Notes under the pieces: model-generated | Databases searched by the model: none | Told to the model about the DNA's origin: nothing | The model's input: the letters and a program-made list of their open reading frames with translations, nothing else | Part shown: positions 35,101-48,795 of the stretch, piece by piece | Layout: the number at the start of each line of letters is the position of its first letter | How positions within the stretch are numbered: position 1 is the stretch's first letter | Made by a program: the position numbers and the translations under genes | NCBI RefSeq assembly: GCF_001522545.3 | Contig: NC_031772.1 | Coordinates: forward strand, 1,930,603 to 1,994,602 | Source: Parus major | Taxonomy: Eukaryota > Chordata > Aves > Passeriformes > Paridae | Reading direction: 5' to 3' | Length of the DNA: 64,000 bases

Positions 35101-38100
35101 CCTGGTTCCCCATATTGTATCTGGATTAAATATTTCACTTCAATAAAGACTGCAGAGTTATAATGAACACTACATGATTTCTGAAAAGCTTGGGTTTGGT
35201 CATTATTAGTAACTTAATGCCCATTAAGATTGTAATTATGGCAGTCTCCAAGTGCTTCATCCTGACTGAAGGACTTTATTAAAACACTGCTTTTGCTTTT
35301 ACAGTGTGCACAAATTGTGCTGAGGATTGCAGAGGCATGAGAGCCTAAAAATAATTTGAAAACCTTTAATCAAAATATGCTTAAAGTTGTAGGAGATAAT
35401 GTCCTGTTTTTGTTCTTAGCCATGGCTAAACTCGGTGCACTGTGAAATGAGGAGTAAAACGGAAATTTCCAGGTTTAACACTGGAAAATGCCTATTGAGA
35501 ATAACCTTCATGGTGCCATTGTCAGGATGGGTACAGAATTGTTGGCTGATGAAGGAAGCTTGCTCCTAAATGATGATTTTTCAAAAACCAATATCACTAC
35601 AGCTGGGAAGGTGTTTCTGAAATCTGTTTGTTCAAAATTCTTAATCAAGTTTTCCAGTACCAGCTATCAGATATTTACAAGCAACAAGTCACTTTTGGAG
35701 GTGTACTTCTCTTCAAGCCAATAGAATTCAAGAGGGATTAGAGGCTTCTGGAGGGCTTTAAAAGACAGGGCATGTAAAAAAGGTTTTGGGTTCTTTTTTA
35801 CACGATAAAATCGGTTCAAAATTCACGGCAGTTGTTTGTTTGATGTTGGATATTAGGCTACAAACCAAAGATCACTTACCAGGGGCCATGAGAACGGATG
35901 AACAGGTGATCCAAAGGGAGAACAAAGTGTTAATTAATCGGTTGTCTGTTCAGACAGAGAAATCAGCTTCTCCCCGGCTCTGGTTTTCCAACCCACATCC
36001 CTCCCTGCCCAGCCCAAACATCCCAGTGCCCCTGATGTTTGCCCAGCTGATGTGGCTGGGGCTGTGCAGCCAATTTCCCTTTAGATGGAGCTGTTTCTCC
36101 TCGGATGATGCCAAGGTTGCAAATTGTGTCTCTAAGAAGTTAAGTAAGAACGAGCTGATTTGTGCTGCAGTTCAGTAAAAGGTTTTATTCTTTTAAAAAT
36201 GCATATTTATCACTGCCAAACAAAGCCAAGTGTGTCCTGTTCTTACCTGCTCAAAAAAAGATCTTTTATAAGAAATAAATATTGATAAGGAAAAGAAGAT
36301 TATGATAGTGTTTTGGAAAATGCACGGATATATCTGTACAGCTCAAATTTGGGATAGTTTTTTGATATGAAGAAAATGTGAGCACTGCATGTAAGATAAT
36401 GCTACACAGTCAGTGAGCTGAGCTTCTGAGAATTCAAATATTTCCCTTGGAGGTGAGGAAAATTTGTCTTTTCCCTGTGAGCAGCAGTGAACTGGTGAGA
36501 GTGATCCTCAGAAGGGTAAAAGCTATTTGTTTCTTTCCTATCATGATTAACACAGACTTCTTTCATTAACAAGGCAATCCTGCTTTATCAGCATTAACTC
36601 CAGCATACCCAAAGCCACTCTGCTAGCAGGTCCTTGGGAAGTTGTCTAATTAACTTCTAATTAAATTCACTCTTGGAATGAAGTGCCACTTCAGAAGGAT
36701 GTGTTCCCTGACATGTGTGGTTCCAGGTCTCTGCCCTTCTGCAGGATAAACACGTTCAAGTGCTCTGCACGTTCAGTGGTGCCCAGCAGCTCATCAGCTA
36801 CTCCAGAGCATGCAGTTTATTTAGCCTGCAGGGTTTTTTTTTGCTGTCAGGAGATGTGGATTTGGCTCTATTAATTGTTGTGGCAGCACCAGCAGCCTGT
36901 TTCTGCCTTTCTCAGAGTCAGGGGCACACTCGTGGTCTGATGAGAGAGCAAAGCCCTCCCTCAGGGAGGAGGTGTCTGGAGTCAGCCTGCTGGCAAAAGA
37001 ACAGCAAGTTTAGCCCAAATTTAACCCATCTCCCTTTTTCCTCACACAGCCTGAGCTGTTCAGAGCAGAGCTGGCCTGCTGGGTGCATTGCTCCATGGGG
37101 ACTGAGCTTTGTGTTCTCTTTGGGGAGTTTGTGTGAGCCAAAGCCCTCCTGTTCAGCCTTCCTGCTCCTGCTGCTCCTGCATCCACACGTGCTGGATTAG
37201 GGATGTTACCTGCACCTCCACCTCTCCACGGTGTGTTTTGGCAGTGCAGGATTATGTAATTGAGAGTTTTCTATTCAGCTGTTGCTCCCATGATTTTGAG
37301 AATGTTAATTGTGTATCTGGATGGAAACCTGTCCTTTCCTCCATCCCTTGTGGAAGTGACTGTGACCCTCTCAGACGCCTTTGCTTGCCCAGGTGTCCCC
37401 CCACTGTGATGCCTCAAGTTTGAGCTTTACATCCTCCAGGTTCTGCACTGCACTGGTTCCTAACTCTGAGCCTCAGATAAAGTGTCAGCCAGTTCTCTCC
37501 CAGCTCAGGCACACACAACAATCCTTTCCCAGCCCACAACCAAGGACAAAAAGCACAAGCAGCCCCGGATTGAGGAGAGCAACCTGGGAGGATGGGACTG
37601 CATCACCTGAGGCTGGAATTGCACAATTCACCCCAAGGTGGAAATGGACCAAAACTTACAAAAGTGTGAAACTGGTGAGCCCTGGCCAGGCTCTTGCACT
37701 GCCCAAGGTGCAGCCTTTGAAGGGCTTTTAATAAATCCCCATTTTATTCCTTTATCCCTGCCCAGCCCCTGCTCCAGGCAGCCTCTCCAGACATCAGCTC
37801 TATCCTCCTGATGCAGAAGCCACGTCCATGCCCTGTACTCACAGCTGTAGCCTGGTAAATTCAGTTTTCCCTGATTTGCAGGCATGAATAATCAATGACC
37901 TTCCAGTGCAGGCTCTTGGGACTTTGCTGGCTTGGTGTTTGCCCCAGCTCCTCCTGCTCTCAGGAGCTGTGTGGAGGGGAAAACTCTGCTGAACTTTTGG
38001 GAAGAGCATTTCTGGTTCAGGGTTGGGGTTGGGGGTCCCAGCCCAGAGCCCTCAGTGGCAGGAGGGACCTGCTCCTCTCTGACTTTTTGAAGACCTCCCA

Positions 38101-39202
38101 CAACCTGATTCCCACACCTGTCTGGCTTCTGGCAAGATCCCTGCAGGCTGTGATAAAGCTTTATTAGTTTCATTAGACTTTCATTACGGAATAATCAGAA
38201 TCATGCTAACAAATCCCCTCATTATTGCTGTATAAATCTCACATCCTTGCTCCTTGTTTCTTATGAGCGAGCAGCTGAAGGCTCTGCAAGTGCAGGAGGT
38301 AAATAAATCCTTGCTGGGCAGAGGCCTGCCAGGATTCTGTTTATTCCCAGGAAATCCTGGGGCTCTTCCCCAAGCCTTTACTCAAGCTTGTCTTCCCTAA
38401 CCCAGGAATTGAGTTTGGGGTGATGGAGCAATGAGTGCAGCATCCTCGAAGGCCCCAGGAGCTGGACCAGGATGTGCTGGGAGCAGCAGGGTCCTACAAA
38501 CCCAACCTGGGAATAACAAACACAACCTCAATTCCCTCTCAAATCTGTCTCTGTGTTCTGTGAGCACATCTTTTTTGTGTTCTGTGAAGAGAATATCCAA
38601 CTTTTCCTCTAACAGAGACATCTTGCGCAGATTTTTCACGTTCTCCACCTACACAGAGTTGTAATTAAAGAAATTACAGGGTGACAGGATGACTTCTAAC
38701 CTCCTAAAATAATTTACCTTTTCCTACAATAGCAATTTAAAACCACTTTAGAGCTGTGATCATTTGGAGAAAAAGCAGGGAATTGGGATGGGACTTGTGA
38801 CACCAAGGCAAGCTGGGCTTTAGTTAAAAGCACTCAATAACTCCTTCTGTGACTTCATAATTTTTATTTTTTTAAGAAAAATGTGTGTTTTCAACACAAA
38901 AAAAAATTATATACTGATCTGTGTGATGCATAAGCTGCATATGGTGTTAATTACTGTGAAATTAATCACATTTTGTATTGTGCTTGCACAACCTTGTCCT
39001 CTCATCAGCATTCCTGCAGATTTCTTCTGATGTTGAATCGGTTGTAGCAGGCTTTAAAAATAAAATTATGATTCTAGAGATGCTTGTCTGCCAATTTCTT
39101 ACTTTGAATTGATTGTTAGATGTGAACATGGGTTTAACTTTACACTTATGCTCAAACTCTGATTGCCTGAGGCTGAACCAGTGACCTGAACAGCACCAAG
39201 AT
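32124..39202. other. Mostly unique non-coding sequence
   Basis: A short N run lies at 32381-32470. 36660-38660 is a GC-richer stretch with many overlapping short open frames on both strands, which is expected from fewer stops. None has a recognised domain. No CpG island, RNA gene or known repeat is seen. Confidence 0.4.
32381..32470. other. N run of 90 bases
   Basis: Undetermined bases in ordinary unique sequence. The left edge ends 'ccacatctgg' and the right edge begins 'ctggaatatt', so a shared CTGG word sits at the joins. Confidence 0.97.
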
Positions 39203-39275
39203 ATCACAGAATTTAAAATATCAGGTTGAAATGGGACCTCAAGGGTCATCCAGCCCAGCCACTCCTGGCAAAGAC
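39203..39275 (-). mobile_element. CR1 LINE 3' terminal fragment
   Basis: On the + strand it reads 'tcacagaatttaaaatatcaggttgaaatgggacctcaagggtcatccagcccagcc'-like sequence, the reverse complement of a diverged CR1 end. Only about 70 bases are left. The tail octamer is reduced to one copy. Confidence 0.8.
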
Positions 39276-40637
39276 AAGGGGTGTGGGAGCTGGAGGGTGC
39301 TTTTCAGTGTTTATTAATTTAAATTTCTGCACTGTCACCACAGCTGCTTGTAGCTGTTCTCTGCATTCCATCTTACTGTGCTACAGAAATAATTCAATGT
39401 TCACCTGTTGCTCTGTGTGCCTGACGTGTCCTTCCAACCATAAATAGAAAAAAATACAAAGTGCTGTGAGGTTGTTGCTTTCTTAATGGTGTGAATTAAC
39501 AATTATTTTTATTTCTAGTTTTAATGTGGTTTTTTTTTGTTGTTGTTGTATTGTTTGTCTTTTCCCACTCTAATTATTTTTTTTTTCAGTATTTAGGAAT
39601 TTGAGGGGTTAGGCAAACAAATCCACTGAGTTCTGTTTCTCTGGGGTTTGATTATATTTCTTTCTGCTCTCTTGAGCAAGAGAGGGGAGGGGATGAAGGG
39701 GAACTCTTTAATTTTCACTGGAGGGCTCAGGGCAGCACTTGTGCAGTGCTGGGGTGTTTGAGTCAGGTTATTCTGATTTTTGTGCTCAGGGCACCTCCCA
39801 GAGCTGGAATTCCAGCAGATTCTCCCTTCTGACTTTTCCACCACCCCAAAGTCACACCCTGTCCTCTCCAGGCTGCCCTTCCCTTCTGAAACACATTTAC
39901 AATTCCATACACCCCTCTGCTGATATCCAGGAAATTCAGGATTTATGGCTTCATTTTCTGCAGGGTGCAGGAGGAGAAGGTAAAATACTTCTGAGAAAGG
40001 AAATGAAGATAAAATAGGGGGATTTCAGCCTGAAAAGAGTTCTCTCCTCAGGCCTGCAGTATGATTTCTTGGAAAGCAAAAGCACTTCTTAAAATGTGTA
40101 ATTTGCCAGTGATTCCATGGTTCTTTATTGCTCCTTCTGAAAACCTGTATAAAAACCATAATTAAAAAAGAGAAATTAAATGACTGAGTGTTAAAACTGG
40201 TCACTTCCCAGTTATCCCAACCAGCCACCTGATCTAGTAAATATATATGGTGGCTGGGAAACTGAAATTATTTTATTTTCCAGGAAGCAAAAAGTTGGTC
40301 TATGAACAGAAAACAGCTTTTTGATGGGCATTGATCATCCACAAAAATAAGGAATTGTGGCAATTTTTGAAAAAACCCAGCCATGTGGTAACTGCTCTTA
40401 AAGCTTCCTAGAACACAGATTTTCAGCAGGTACCTCAGCTTCCACAGACATGCACAGATACAGATTTAAATCCACATATTCACAGGTATAACCTACATAA
40501 TCCCCTCCCTCCACACGTGGAAATTCCCAGTTTGAAGTTTATTCCTGACTCTGCACCCTTCACCTGAGTTTGGCACAGAACTTCTGCTTTCTCCTGGAGT
40601 TTGTACTGAACCAAAGGAGTTTTCCAGCTCCCTGCAT
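39276..40637. other. Unique non-coding sequence
   Basis: No gene is called. T-rich tracts lie near 39530 and 39580. Confidence 0.5.
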
Positions 40638-40868
40638 CCCACACTAAAAGCCAACATTTTTCATATCTGGAGGTGTTATCTCAATTTCTGCTGGGTTTTC
40701 TGTGCAATCTTCCACGGCTCCTTCACTGGAGATCCATGGAAAGGGTTTAGGGTGGTGTGCCAAGTGTTTGGGAAGTCTGCTCATTACATTTCAGCAAAGA
40801 TTTTCTTTTTAATACAATCAGTGAGACTGTCAGGAGAGGAAAATCTGGATTTAGAAGTGGGGAGGGAT
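40638..40868. repeat. Copy A of an old, diverged duplication
   Basis: Aligns in the same orientation to about 41801-41990. The best core is 40746-40821 against 41880-41954, about 85% identical by eye with small indels. It shares 'ttagggtggt', 'gccaagtg', 'attacatt', 'gattttcttt' and 'taatacaatcag', and then 'ctggatttagaagtgg'. Copy B lacks about 19 bases found here near 40665-40690. Confidence 0.85.
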
Positions 40869-41800
40869 CTGTGCCTCCCTCCTCACTCAATGGGTTATTT
40901 GTTTTGTCACTGTGTGAGTGCTCAGAGCTGCCAGAAACAGAAAAGAGAGCTCTAAACCCAAAAAAAGTTTGAACTTTGAGTTTAATTACTACATTTGTTA
41001 CATTTTAAGTACCTTTCAAGCAATGCTAAAGATCGCTGGAGAGGCAGCAGCACCAGCTCAGCCAAAGGTTCAGCTGATAACATTAATACAGCTTTTATAT
41101 TAAGTGCTAACATCAGTTAACCTTTCGGGAGAGTTTATTCTTTCCTGGAAAAATGATGTTCAAGTGAGTCACTTTGCTGCACATAGAGCAGCTATTCTTC
41201 TCCATTTCAGCATTTGTAGCTGCAGTCATCCATCTGACTGCAAAACTACACCCTGGCACAAAGCTAAACAATCCTTGCAGCCTGTCACTTGCAATAATTT
41301 GTTCCACTTTGTCATAAGAGTAAATCCTCAATGAGTTTTGTGAAAACCTGAGTACAGCACAGGAGATGGAGATTTTGGGGGCAGGTAATGATACATTGCT
41401 TTTCTCTGAAAAGGGTTATTTCTGTGGAGGTTGATGTACCTATTTCAGTGAATTTGTATAATCTTTTTTTCTATTTGACATTCTTAAAGTTTCTGGAAAT
41501 TCCTTGCTTTTATGAAGGGATACATGCATAGTGTGAGAAATCTAATTTTCCAGAGGAAATAAGATCATAATAGAAGTGCAGAAAGTTCCTTCTTGCACTT
41601 CTGTTTATTTTAGGGTCTGTGTTTCTTTGCCCAGCAGTATTTATTTTGAATTCCACTGAAATGTTTAGAGAGAAAAAAAAATAAATTAATTCTCTTTAGT
41701 GTTAATTGGGCACTGTCTCAGTCTTAGAAACTAATGCTTTATTAAAGTTTGAATAGTTTTGAAATTCTTTAAATTGAGATTCAGGTGAGAAAAACCTTTT
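40869..41800. other. Unique sequence between diverged duplicate copies
   Basis: No gene is called. A cag|gtaatg donor-like site at 41385 follows a segment with all three frames closed. Confidence 0.5.
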
Positions 41801-41990
41801 CCCACAATAAAAAGTGACATTTTTCATCTTCAGGTGGTTTTCTCTGCAATCCCATGGCTCCCTCACAGCAGACCCAGGGCTTAGGGTGGTTTGCCAAGTG
41901 CTTGGGTGTTTGCTTATTACATTTTAGTAATGATTTTCTTTGTAATACAATCAGAGAGAGGAAATTCTGGATTTAGAAGTGGAGAGGGAT
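41801..41990. repeat. Copy B of an old, diverged duplication
   Basis: Second copy of 40638-40868, about 1.13-1.16 kb downstream in direct orientation. It runs from 'cccacaataaaaagtgacatttttcat' words to 'gatttagaagtggagaggg'. The intervening sequence is not duplicated here, so this is either one end of a larger eroded duplication or two copies of an unrecognised interspersed family. Confidence 0.85.
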
Positions 41991-42020
41991 ATATAGAAAT
42001 ACTTTTAGTAACTTCTGCAC

Positions 42021-42088
42021 ATTTATTATGCAAACAGATCTGAAGATATAAATAATACATATTTATTATGTAAACAGATCTGAAGATT
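42021..42088. repeat. Two-copy 40-bp tandem repeat
   Basis: The words atttattatg[c/t]aaacagatctgaagat at 42021 and 42061 match with one substitution in the first 26 bases. The 12-base spacer is AT-rich. Confidence 0.9.
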
Positions 42089-43421
42089 TAAGGTTGCTCA
42101 AGACTTTGGATGATCCCCATTAAATAAAAAATGAAATGTCTTAGTGGAATTCACCCTGGCTTTATGAGATGGAAAATGATGAGCCATATTCCCATTTAAT
42201 CAGATATTTCAGATCAAAGTATTTGTACTATCTTCTTTTTTATTTTTGAGAGAGTGGATATTATTGCTTTAAATTCCATTTATTTTGTCTTCTACTTAAT
42301 ATCAGTTGGGTCTTGAGCCCCTTTTACCTCTTTTACTCTGTTTCTGTCATCTGTGTTTTATGGCAGAAATGGAATGTAGTTCTTTTAATCAAAGTGGACC
42401 AGGTTATTGTGCTGGGGACCTCTAAATAAAGTTGTGATTTTAGGGATGATCAAGTAGCATGATAGAAATATTCATGTGCCTATGAAGCCTGAAGTAATTA
42501 TTTCAGCCTTTAATGTAAAGTTACTAAACCTCCACGAGTAGTCAGGCTATGCACAGAGCCAATACTGCTGGATTTTGTTTTATGACACTGGGAGGTCCTC
42601 AGCTCATGTTGATATTTCAAATATTTCCAAAAGACAGAGAGCTTAACCAGATACTGAGAGTGAAGGTGAAATGAGTCAACTCCTCTGGAAACAATGTCAG
42701 TTCAATTTATTTTCATTAAAAAAAAACACCACAGAGATTTATAATCCCAAAGTATCTGTAATTTATAATGCTTGCATTTGAAACTTTAATTATATCCTTG
42801 TTGAACCAAACCCTGTGTTATTAATTATCAGATAGCAAAGGCTAATGTTTCATTACTAAAATTAGCTGGAAGTTTGTGCTGTGTCTGTCTCAGCTCTGTG
42901 GTGGAGGCATGAGGGAGAAGATGTACAAGATACACAAACGTGGCTTGAATTCAGGTTGGAATTCAGGTGTTTTGAAGCTGCTAAATAATATCCCTTCATC
43001 TCTTTATTCATCATGAGCAGCAGCTGAAGTCCCCTCCCTGCAGTCCTGTCTAAGTCTGAACAAGTTTGGTGAGCCAAGGCTGACTTTATAAATATTTTAG
43101 GAAATCAGAAGGTTCCACAGCAGTTTTCATACTGGCCCAGGCAAGTGGAACCTGTTGTGTTTCCCCCCAAGTTTTTGTGAAGGTTGGCAGTGACACAGTG
43201 CCTTTTCCCACACCTTTAATCACCAATTTCTTCTTTAAGATAATAGCTTGTTGAAATATTTGTAGATAGAGGTGAGACTTCAATTTCTGCACAGTAACTT
43301 TGTGGCTCTGTTTCTCCATAGCCCTGTGTGCTGTGTGAATGAAAAAAATCTTCCCCAGCCTTTTCTCTTTGCTTTGAAAACTTTAAGGAAATGTCTCTCT
43401 GATGTGAATTTTATCTCCTAG
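42089..43421. other. Unique AT-rich non-coding sequence
   Basis: No gene is called. Ends at a pyrimidine-rich acceptor-like site (ttttatctcctag). Confidence 0.5.
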
Positions 43422-43471
43422 TTACACACTGAGAACTGCAACTCAAAACAAATATTGCTGTATGGCCATAG
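43422..43471 (+). other. Splice-flanked 50-bp open segment
   Basis: Acceptor-like ttttatctcctag lies before it and a near-ideal donor, ATAG|GTAAGT, after it. One frame is open across it, coding for YTLRTATQNKYCCMAI with one base left at each end. The phase in fits the phase out of the candidate exon at 30789-30879. Phase agreement has a one-in-three chance of being random, and the segment is short. Confidence 0.13.
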
Positions 43472-43869
43472 GTAAGTTTATACATAAATATTACTGAATG
43501 CCAGAAGGAAGTCTTAGTAATAAAATTGGAAAAATACTTCAATTATAAACCACCTTGCTAATAATCAGTTTGGCTCTTTATTACTTCAGATATGAATAAT
43601 TTCTATATAGATCTATAGATGTGATTTCATTTGAGTGTTAGAGAATGCAGAATATGTGCTCTGGTTTGGAAAGTGCTATTTGATTCAATTTATAAATGAA
43701 CTAGCTGCAGGTATTTTAATTTTTATTGTCTTTAACCCTCCTGGCAGAATTGATGGTGTAGGTTCTCACAAGAAGGAAACCTCTGGCTCATATCTGGAAG
43801 GGGGAATCTTGTCTTCCTAAAACTGAAATTCCTCTTCAGAGGTTTACCAAGATTGCTAACCAGGATTTT

Positions 43870-43896
43870 CCACACACACACAGGCACACACACACA
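43870..43896. repeat. Interrupted (CA)n microsatellite
   Basis: Two CA runs separated by GG. Short. Confidence 0.9.
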
Positions 43897-46800
43897 AAAA
43901 TGTATCTATGAAAGAAACAAAACTTATTTATATGATAATCACACTGACCTGTGGAAAAATAATTTAATGCCTGCACATCTGTTGGATGGTGTCACAAGTG
44001 TTAATTTGCTTTCCTTAAAAGAATCACCACTTTTAGCAGAACTTGTGGCAGCACAGAGCTTGGACCAAGCTCTGGTGTTTGAGCTGTGCACTGGTGGATC
44101 CCCGAGAAGCCCAGGTTTGTCCATGGATGCAGGGTGTGCAATCCTGGTGGATTTTCCCTTCTGTGCTGGGAGAACAGGATGGAGAAATGGGCACAGAACT
44201 GGAATAAAGCAGGCAGGCAGAGATATCAAAGCTGATGTAATGAAGCACCTTCACAATTTTGGAGCGAATCTGAGATGCTGTTAGGCCACTGCTTGCAGCC
44301 ATTTAGTTGCCATACTTAATCTGCCCCATAATCTTTATTTTTTAAAATATTTATTTATAAATATTATTTATATTTCTGTGCCATGGCATGGATTATTGTC
44401 AGGCCCGTTCAGTGTGGCCTTTGCCTGAGCAGAGCTCTGCAGAAACACAGTTTGCCATGAGTTTAACTCACATGTTTGTAGCAAAGGCTGATGTGCTATA
44501 AAATGTGTGTCTCTTCCCAGCTCTCTTGATTCTTTATCTCTGTGATATCCATTCCTGTTTGTTCCACTTCCTCTGAGTTTCACCTCATTGCCCTTGAGCT
44601 TCTCTCGTCCCTCACTGCAGTTTTTCCCTGTTAGAGTTCTAAGGGATTTTCTTGCTGTTGTGCCTGTGTTTTGCTCTTCTTTCATGACCTCTGCTGCTTC
44701 TGCTGCTGAAGTTAATGTTTCCCTTTGCTGCTCACAGAGGGGTTGGTGCCCCTGTCTCCCTGCCTGTCCTCTGACTCCATTCTCTCCCTGCTGCTGAGCA
44801 CAAAAAAATTTGGAGTGCAAAGGCAGATTAGCAAGTAAACTGATCGATGACAATTTGATAACCTTCCTCCCAGCCTGGCACTCCCAAACCTTGGCTTTTA
44901 CTCCAGTGTGTCAGCCAAAAACCGAAATCTATAGGAAGATTTAGAAAAGGATGCAGCAAAAAGAGCAAAGGAAGTCACCACCACAGGGAGCTTCCACCAC
45001 TGTACCTATTTCAACAGAACATTAGGTCTTGGAAGGTGTACTTCTAAAGTTTTCCTTGGAAAAATAACTTCCTTTTATTCTCTCAGGAACTTTATGCCCT
45101 CAGGGTAGGAACCAGCAGTGTTTAACACTCTCCATGCAGCAGCTCCATCCCAGGAACACTGAATTCCTCATCCCTGTCTGCTGCATTGGCCTTACTGAGT
45201 GGTTGGGAAATGAAAGGGAAATTTATGCCCCTGATGCAGGCACTTAGGGCTACTGAAACAGAATTCCAGTGTGGTCAGGAAGAGGGTTTTGTAATGGCAG
45301 TAAATTGGTGTTTATAGGCTTTAAAAATGATGGACGGAGCAAGCACAGTGATGAAATAAAGGATTTTGTTAGGGAGCAAAGAGGGGTGTTGGGATTGCAG
45401 AGTGGGGCTCTCCTCTCCTGCCAGTTCCACGTGGATCCATGGTGCTGCTGAAATGGTCTAAAAAACCATCCTGGCATGAAAAAACCCAAACAGCAAAACT
45501 CAGGTGGGTGATCATCCTGTGAGATTTGAAATCCAGACTATCTCCAGCTATTTCTTTCTCCCTCAGGAGTTGTTTCAGGAGCTGAGCAGGTTGGGTTGGA
45601 CATGTGGCCCCAGGTTTTTTTTTACATTGGTTTTATGGGGATAAAGCACATTTCCATCAGTCCAGGATGGACAGAGAGTTCATGAATAGCTCTCACATCC
45701 TTTTATAACGTGGATAAAGACAACCACTGGATGGAAGACTATTGGATAACTGTAATTGTCATCTGTTCCTGGCTGTCTTAAGCAATAGGAAGAAGGGAAA
45801 AATAGTTTATGGCCATTCTCAATGTGAATTTGTATTTTTGCTTGTCTCCTGCTGTGCATATAGATAGCTAATATTGCTGAGATTTCCTTCTAGATATATA
45901 AGAGATAACTGGTACCTATCTGAGAAATGTGTAAATGAGATTGTGTTTATAGAATATTTTTGAATACAAAAAGAGTAGTTTATAGCAGCACAGATGATAT
46001 TTTCATTTTTGACAAGTTTTACTTAAGCAGTGTTGCCCAGGTAAGTAATTTCTTGCCTTCTAAGCAGAGCAGTGAGAGGTTACAGAAAGTATAAAGAAGA
46101 ATTTGCACAGAAAAAAATAAAAATAAAACGAGGAAAAACACAAATTATAGCAAAACTGTTATACAAACAGAATAGTTTTTGATTTGTAGCTGCTAGGATA
46201 GTGCAGGACATCCATACTCAATACTGACCACAAGAAATTAATTTAGAATGAATATTTCAATCCCTGGCTCTTCTATAACAAGTGAGCGTGGTCTTTCCCA
46301 GTGTGTTTTCTTTTTATGAGGTGAAAAAAGAACTGCTTATTTCAGGGATTTCTGGCTCCTCATGTGGTGGCAGTTGCTGTGGGAGGTGGTTACTTGAGAA
46401 GAAAAGCAAAGAAAACTGCAAGTTTATTTCTATATATCACCAGGCTGGAATACACCTTGGCACTTTTTTATTTTTAAAAGGTTTTAGGATAATTCCTTTG
46501 CTAATTTTTGTTGTTGTTGGGTTTTTTCTCCTGTCACAGTGCTTTTTTCTACATGACACATGCACAATATTTAGAAATAATAAGAGATCATAAAAATAGG
46601 AATAGTTGAACTGGAGAAGGACATATTTTCATATATTTTTATGTGACTGCTTCTTTATTTGAGTAATAAAGCCTAAGGTCATGCTTTTGAAGTGCCTACT
46701 ACTTTTGAATGCCCATTTAAATGAATCCTTAAGACAAGCTCTGCACACAGCAAAACGTGACTCTTTAAATGTGATTTTATGAAATTGGATATCTGCAAGC

Positions 46801-48495
46801 AGGAATAATTTCTGAAAATCGATTAATCTCCTGTGCCGTGGGAATTCACGCTGTCCTCCTCTAATGTAAGCCTGCTCCTGCTGCTGCTAGAGAGCCTACA
46901 CTGGAAAGAAACAAATCCAAATGTTGAAAATTAAACTCATTTTCCCATTCCTTCTCCCGCTTCCTGATAAATTCTTTTCCTCGCTTTATCGTGGTAAGGA
47001 AGGGAGGGAGATGGGAACCCCCAAAGGGATGAAATAATGATCCCAATGGGAAGTTTGAGAATTTGGAGCCACTGCTGTTCTACAAATTCCTGCTGTGGGC
47101 CCACATAAATCTGTGTGCCAGCAGAAACCGAAGCTCTGCAGTAGGTTTTCCTCACTGCTGCTTCAATTTACAGATGAGGAGGAACGGTGGTAGAAAGGGA
47201 ATATGATGAAATAATGCGGTTTTTAAGCAAATGTTTATTCATGAAGCTCCCATCTTTCTGCTGGCCCTGCCTGGGCTCTCAGCAGGCTGGGGGATGCACA
47301 CCCCAGGCTGGAGCAGCATCTGCCACGCAGCACACAGAAAATGAAAACACAGCTCAGCTGGAGAATAAAAAAAAAAAAGACTTAATGATTCTTTCACCAG
47401 TTTTAATATGACAGGGAATAAACTTGCTTACTGATGGCAGTAAGTTATGTCTGATTGATGATACAGGAGATTTTATTTTTGCTTGTGAAGAGGTTTAGGA
47501 AAAATGTTTTCCAAAAAAGAAGTGAGCTGGTTTTGTGCTCTGTCCTGAAGGAATTCTTTGGGATGGAAGGAATTCAGTTCTCATTGTACTGAATGGGAGT
47601 TCTGAGGCCAGTGCTCTTGGGAAATAATGTCATTTTCACCTCTTTCTCTACTGACACTCTGCCTGGCATCAGCATCTCTTAAATTAATTTGGATATTCTG
47701 AAGGAATTTCTGTGTGACTCAGGAAAATGTTCTTCCTGGGAAAAATGGAGGTGATTAATGGCATTATAGAAAATAAAAGGTATATCCAATGTTTTGTCAG
47801 TGGGTATTTTGGGTTTTTTTCCACCTAAACATGAGGTATTTATATTTTTTTAACTGGACTGTTATTTTGGTTGTTTTCCTACAGTTCTGCCCAGTAAAAG
47901 CAGTTAATCAGCTTTTCCATGCTGTTTATGTACTCTGAAAGGCTTAAAATGTTCTAATGATATCCCTTTAGAGAACAAAAACAAAAAGAAAAAGAAAGGA
48001 ACATGGAAAGCCAACCTGAAATGCCACCCCAACTTTTATCTCTACCCCAGACTACACAGCTCTAAACAACAATAAAAGTAATTCTTCTGTAATTCTGGAT
48101 TTGAACAGAGATATTAATGATTGCATTATGAGCAAGTTCATTATGGGAATATTCAGTCTTCTGTAACAATATAAATTTAGGATAGAATGTCAGTGGAACA
48201 GAAAATTATCTCAGGTTAATAAGAGCCCCTGCTTCTTAAATATCAGGGCAAAGATGAAGATTTTATGCACAAAAGTTGAAGATATTTCAGACCCATTGAG
48301 TGAGAAATAGTGGCCATTTCTGCAAATTGCTCTCACCATTTGCCCAACCACTGTGCTACAAATACCTGAACTCATTTAAACCCTTATCAGAATCCAATAA
48401 GAGACTAAAATACTTTGTCCCTCTCATTTTATAATTAAAGGTTAACTGAGATAGAATATGAGAAAAGGCTTAAGTGTTCTTGAGTTCTTCACTTC

Positions 48496-48550
48496 AATAT
48501 AAATATTTATATTATATAATATATTATATATATATTATATTAATTATATT
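48496..48550. repeat. AT-rich simple repeat
   Basis: TATAATATATTATATATATATTATATTAATTATATT-type sequence, self-complementary in part. Confidence 0.85.
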
Positions 48551-48751
48551 GGGCTCAGTCTCATGGTTTTGCTTGCTAAAAACCACAGAACCAAACTGAA
48601 ATCCTGAAATCCAGTGTGGCTGTCCTGCTGTGGAGATCCTTTGCATTTCAAGCTAAGTTTCAGAAATATGAATCATCTCTGGTTTAATTTTTATTAAAAC
48701 CTGTGGTGCTGCTTTGGTACTTTGATGGTTTTCTGTGTTTCTTTCGTTGGC

Positions 48752-48795
48752 ATTTTTAAATTTTAATTTAATTTTAATTTTTAAATTTTAATTTA
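48752..48795. repeat. Tandem TTTTTAAATTTTAATTTA repeat
   Basis: An 18-base A/T word occurs twice with a short 'attttaa' spacer, giving a 44-base A/T-only block. Confidence 0.8.

Noticed and set aside
36683..38173. GC-richer block with many open frames, considered as an exon cluster or CpG island
   Set aside because: CpG is rare in it, frames overlap on both strands, and no domain is recognisable.
41281..41385. Segment between ccttgcag and CAG|GTAATG
   Set aside because: All three frames are closed by stops.
43853..44853. Open frames of 90-161 codons on both strands
   Set aside because: No family resemblance, overlapping frames on both strands, and no splice or start support; typical of chance in locally GC-richer DNA.
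45989..46040. 52-base segment before a strong CCCAG|GTAAGT donor
   Set aside because: The acceptor side (gtagtttatagcag) is weak, and the best acceptor choice does not agree in phase with the segment at 43422-43471.
47401..47439. Segment between a ctttcaccag acceptor and a GTAAGT donor
   Set aside because: All three frames contain stops in only 39 bases.
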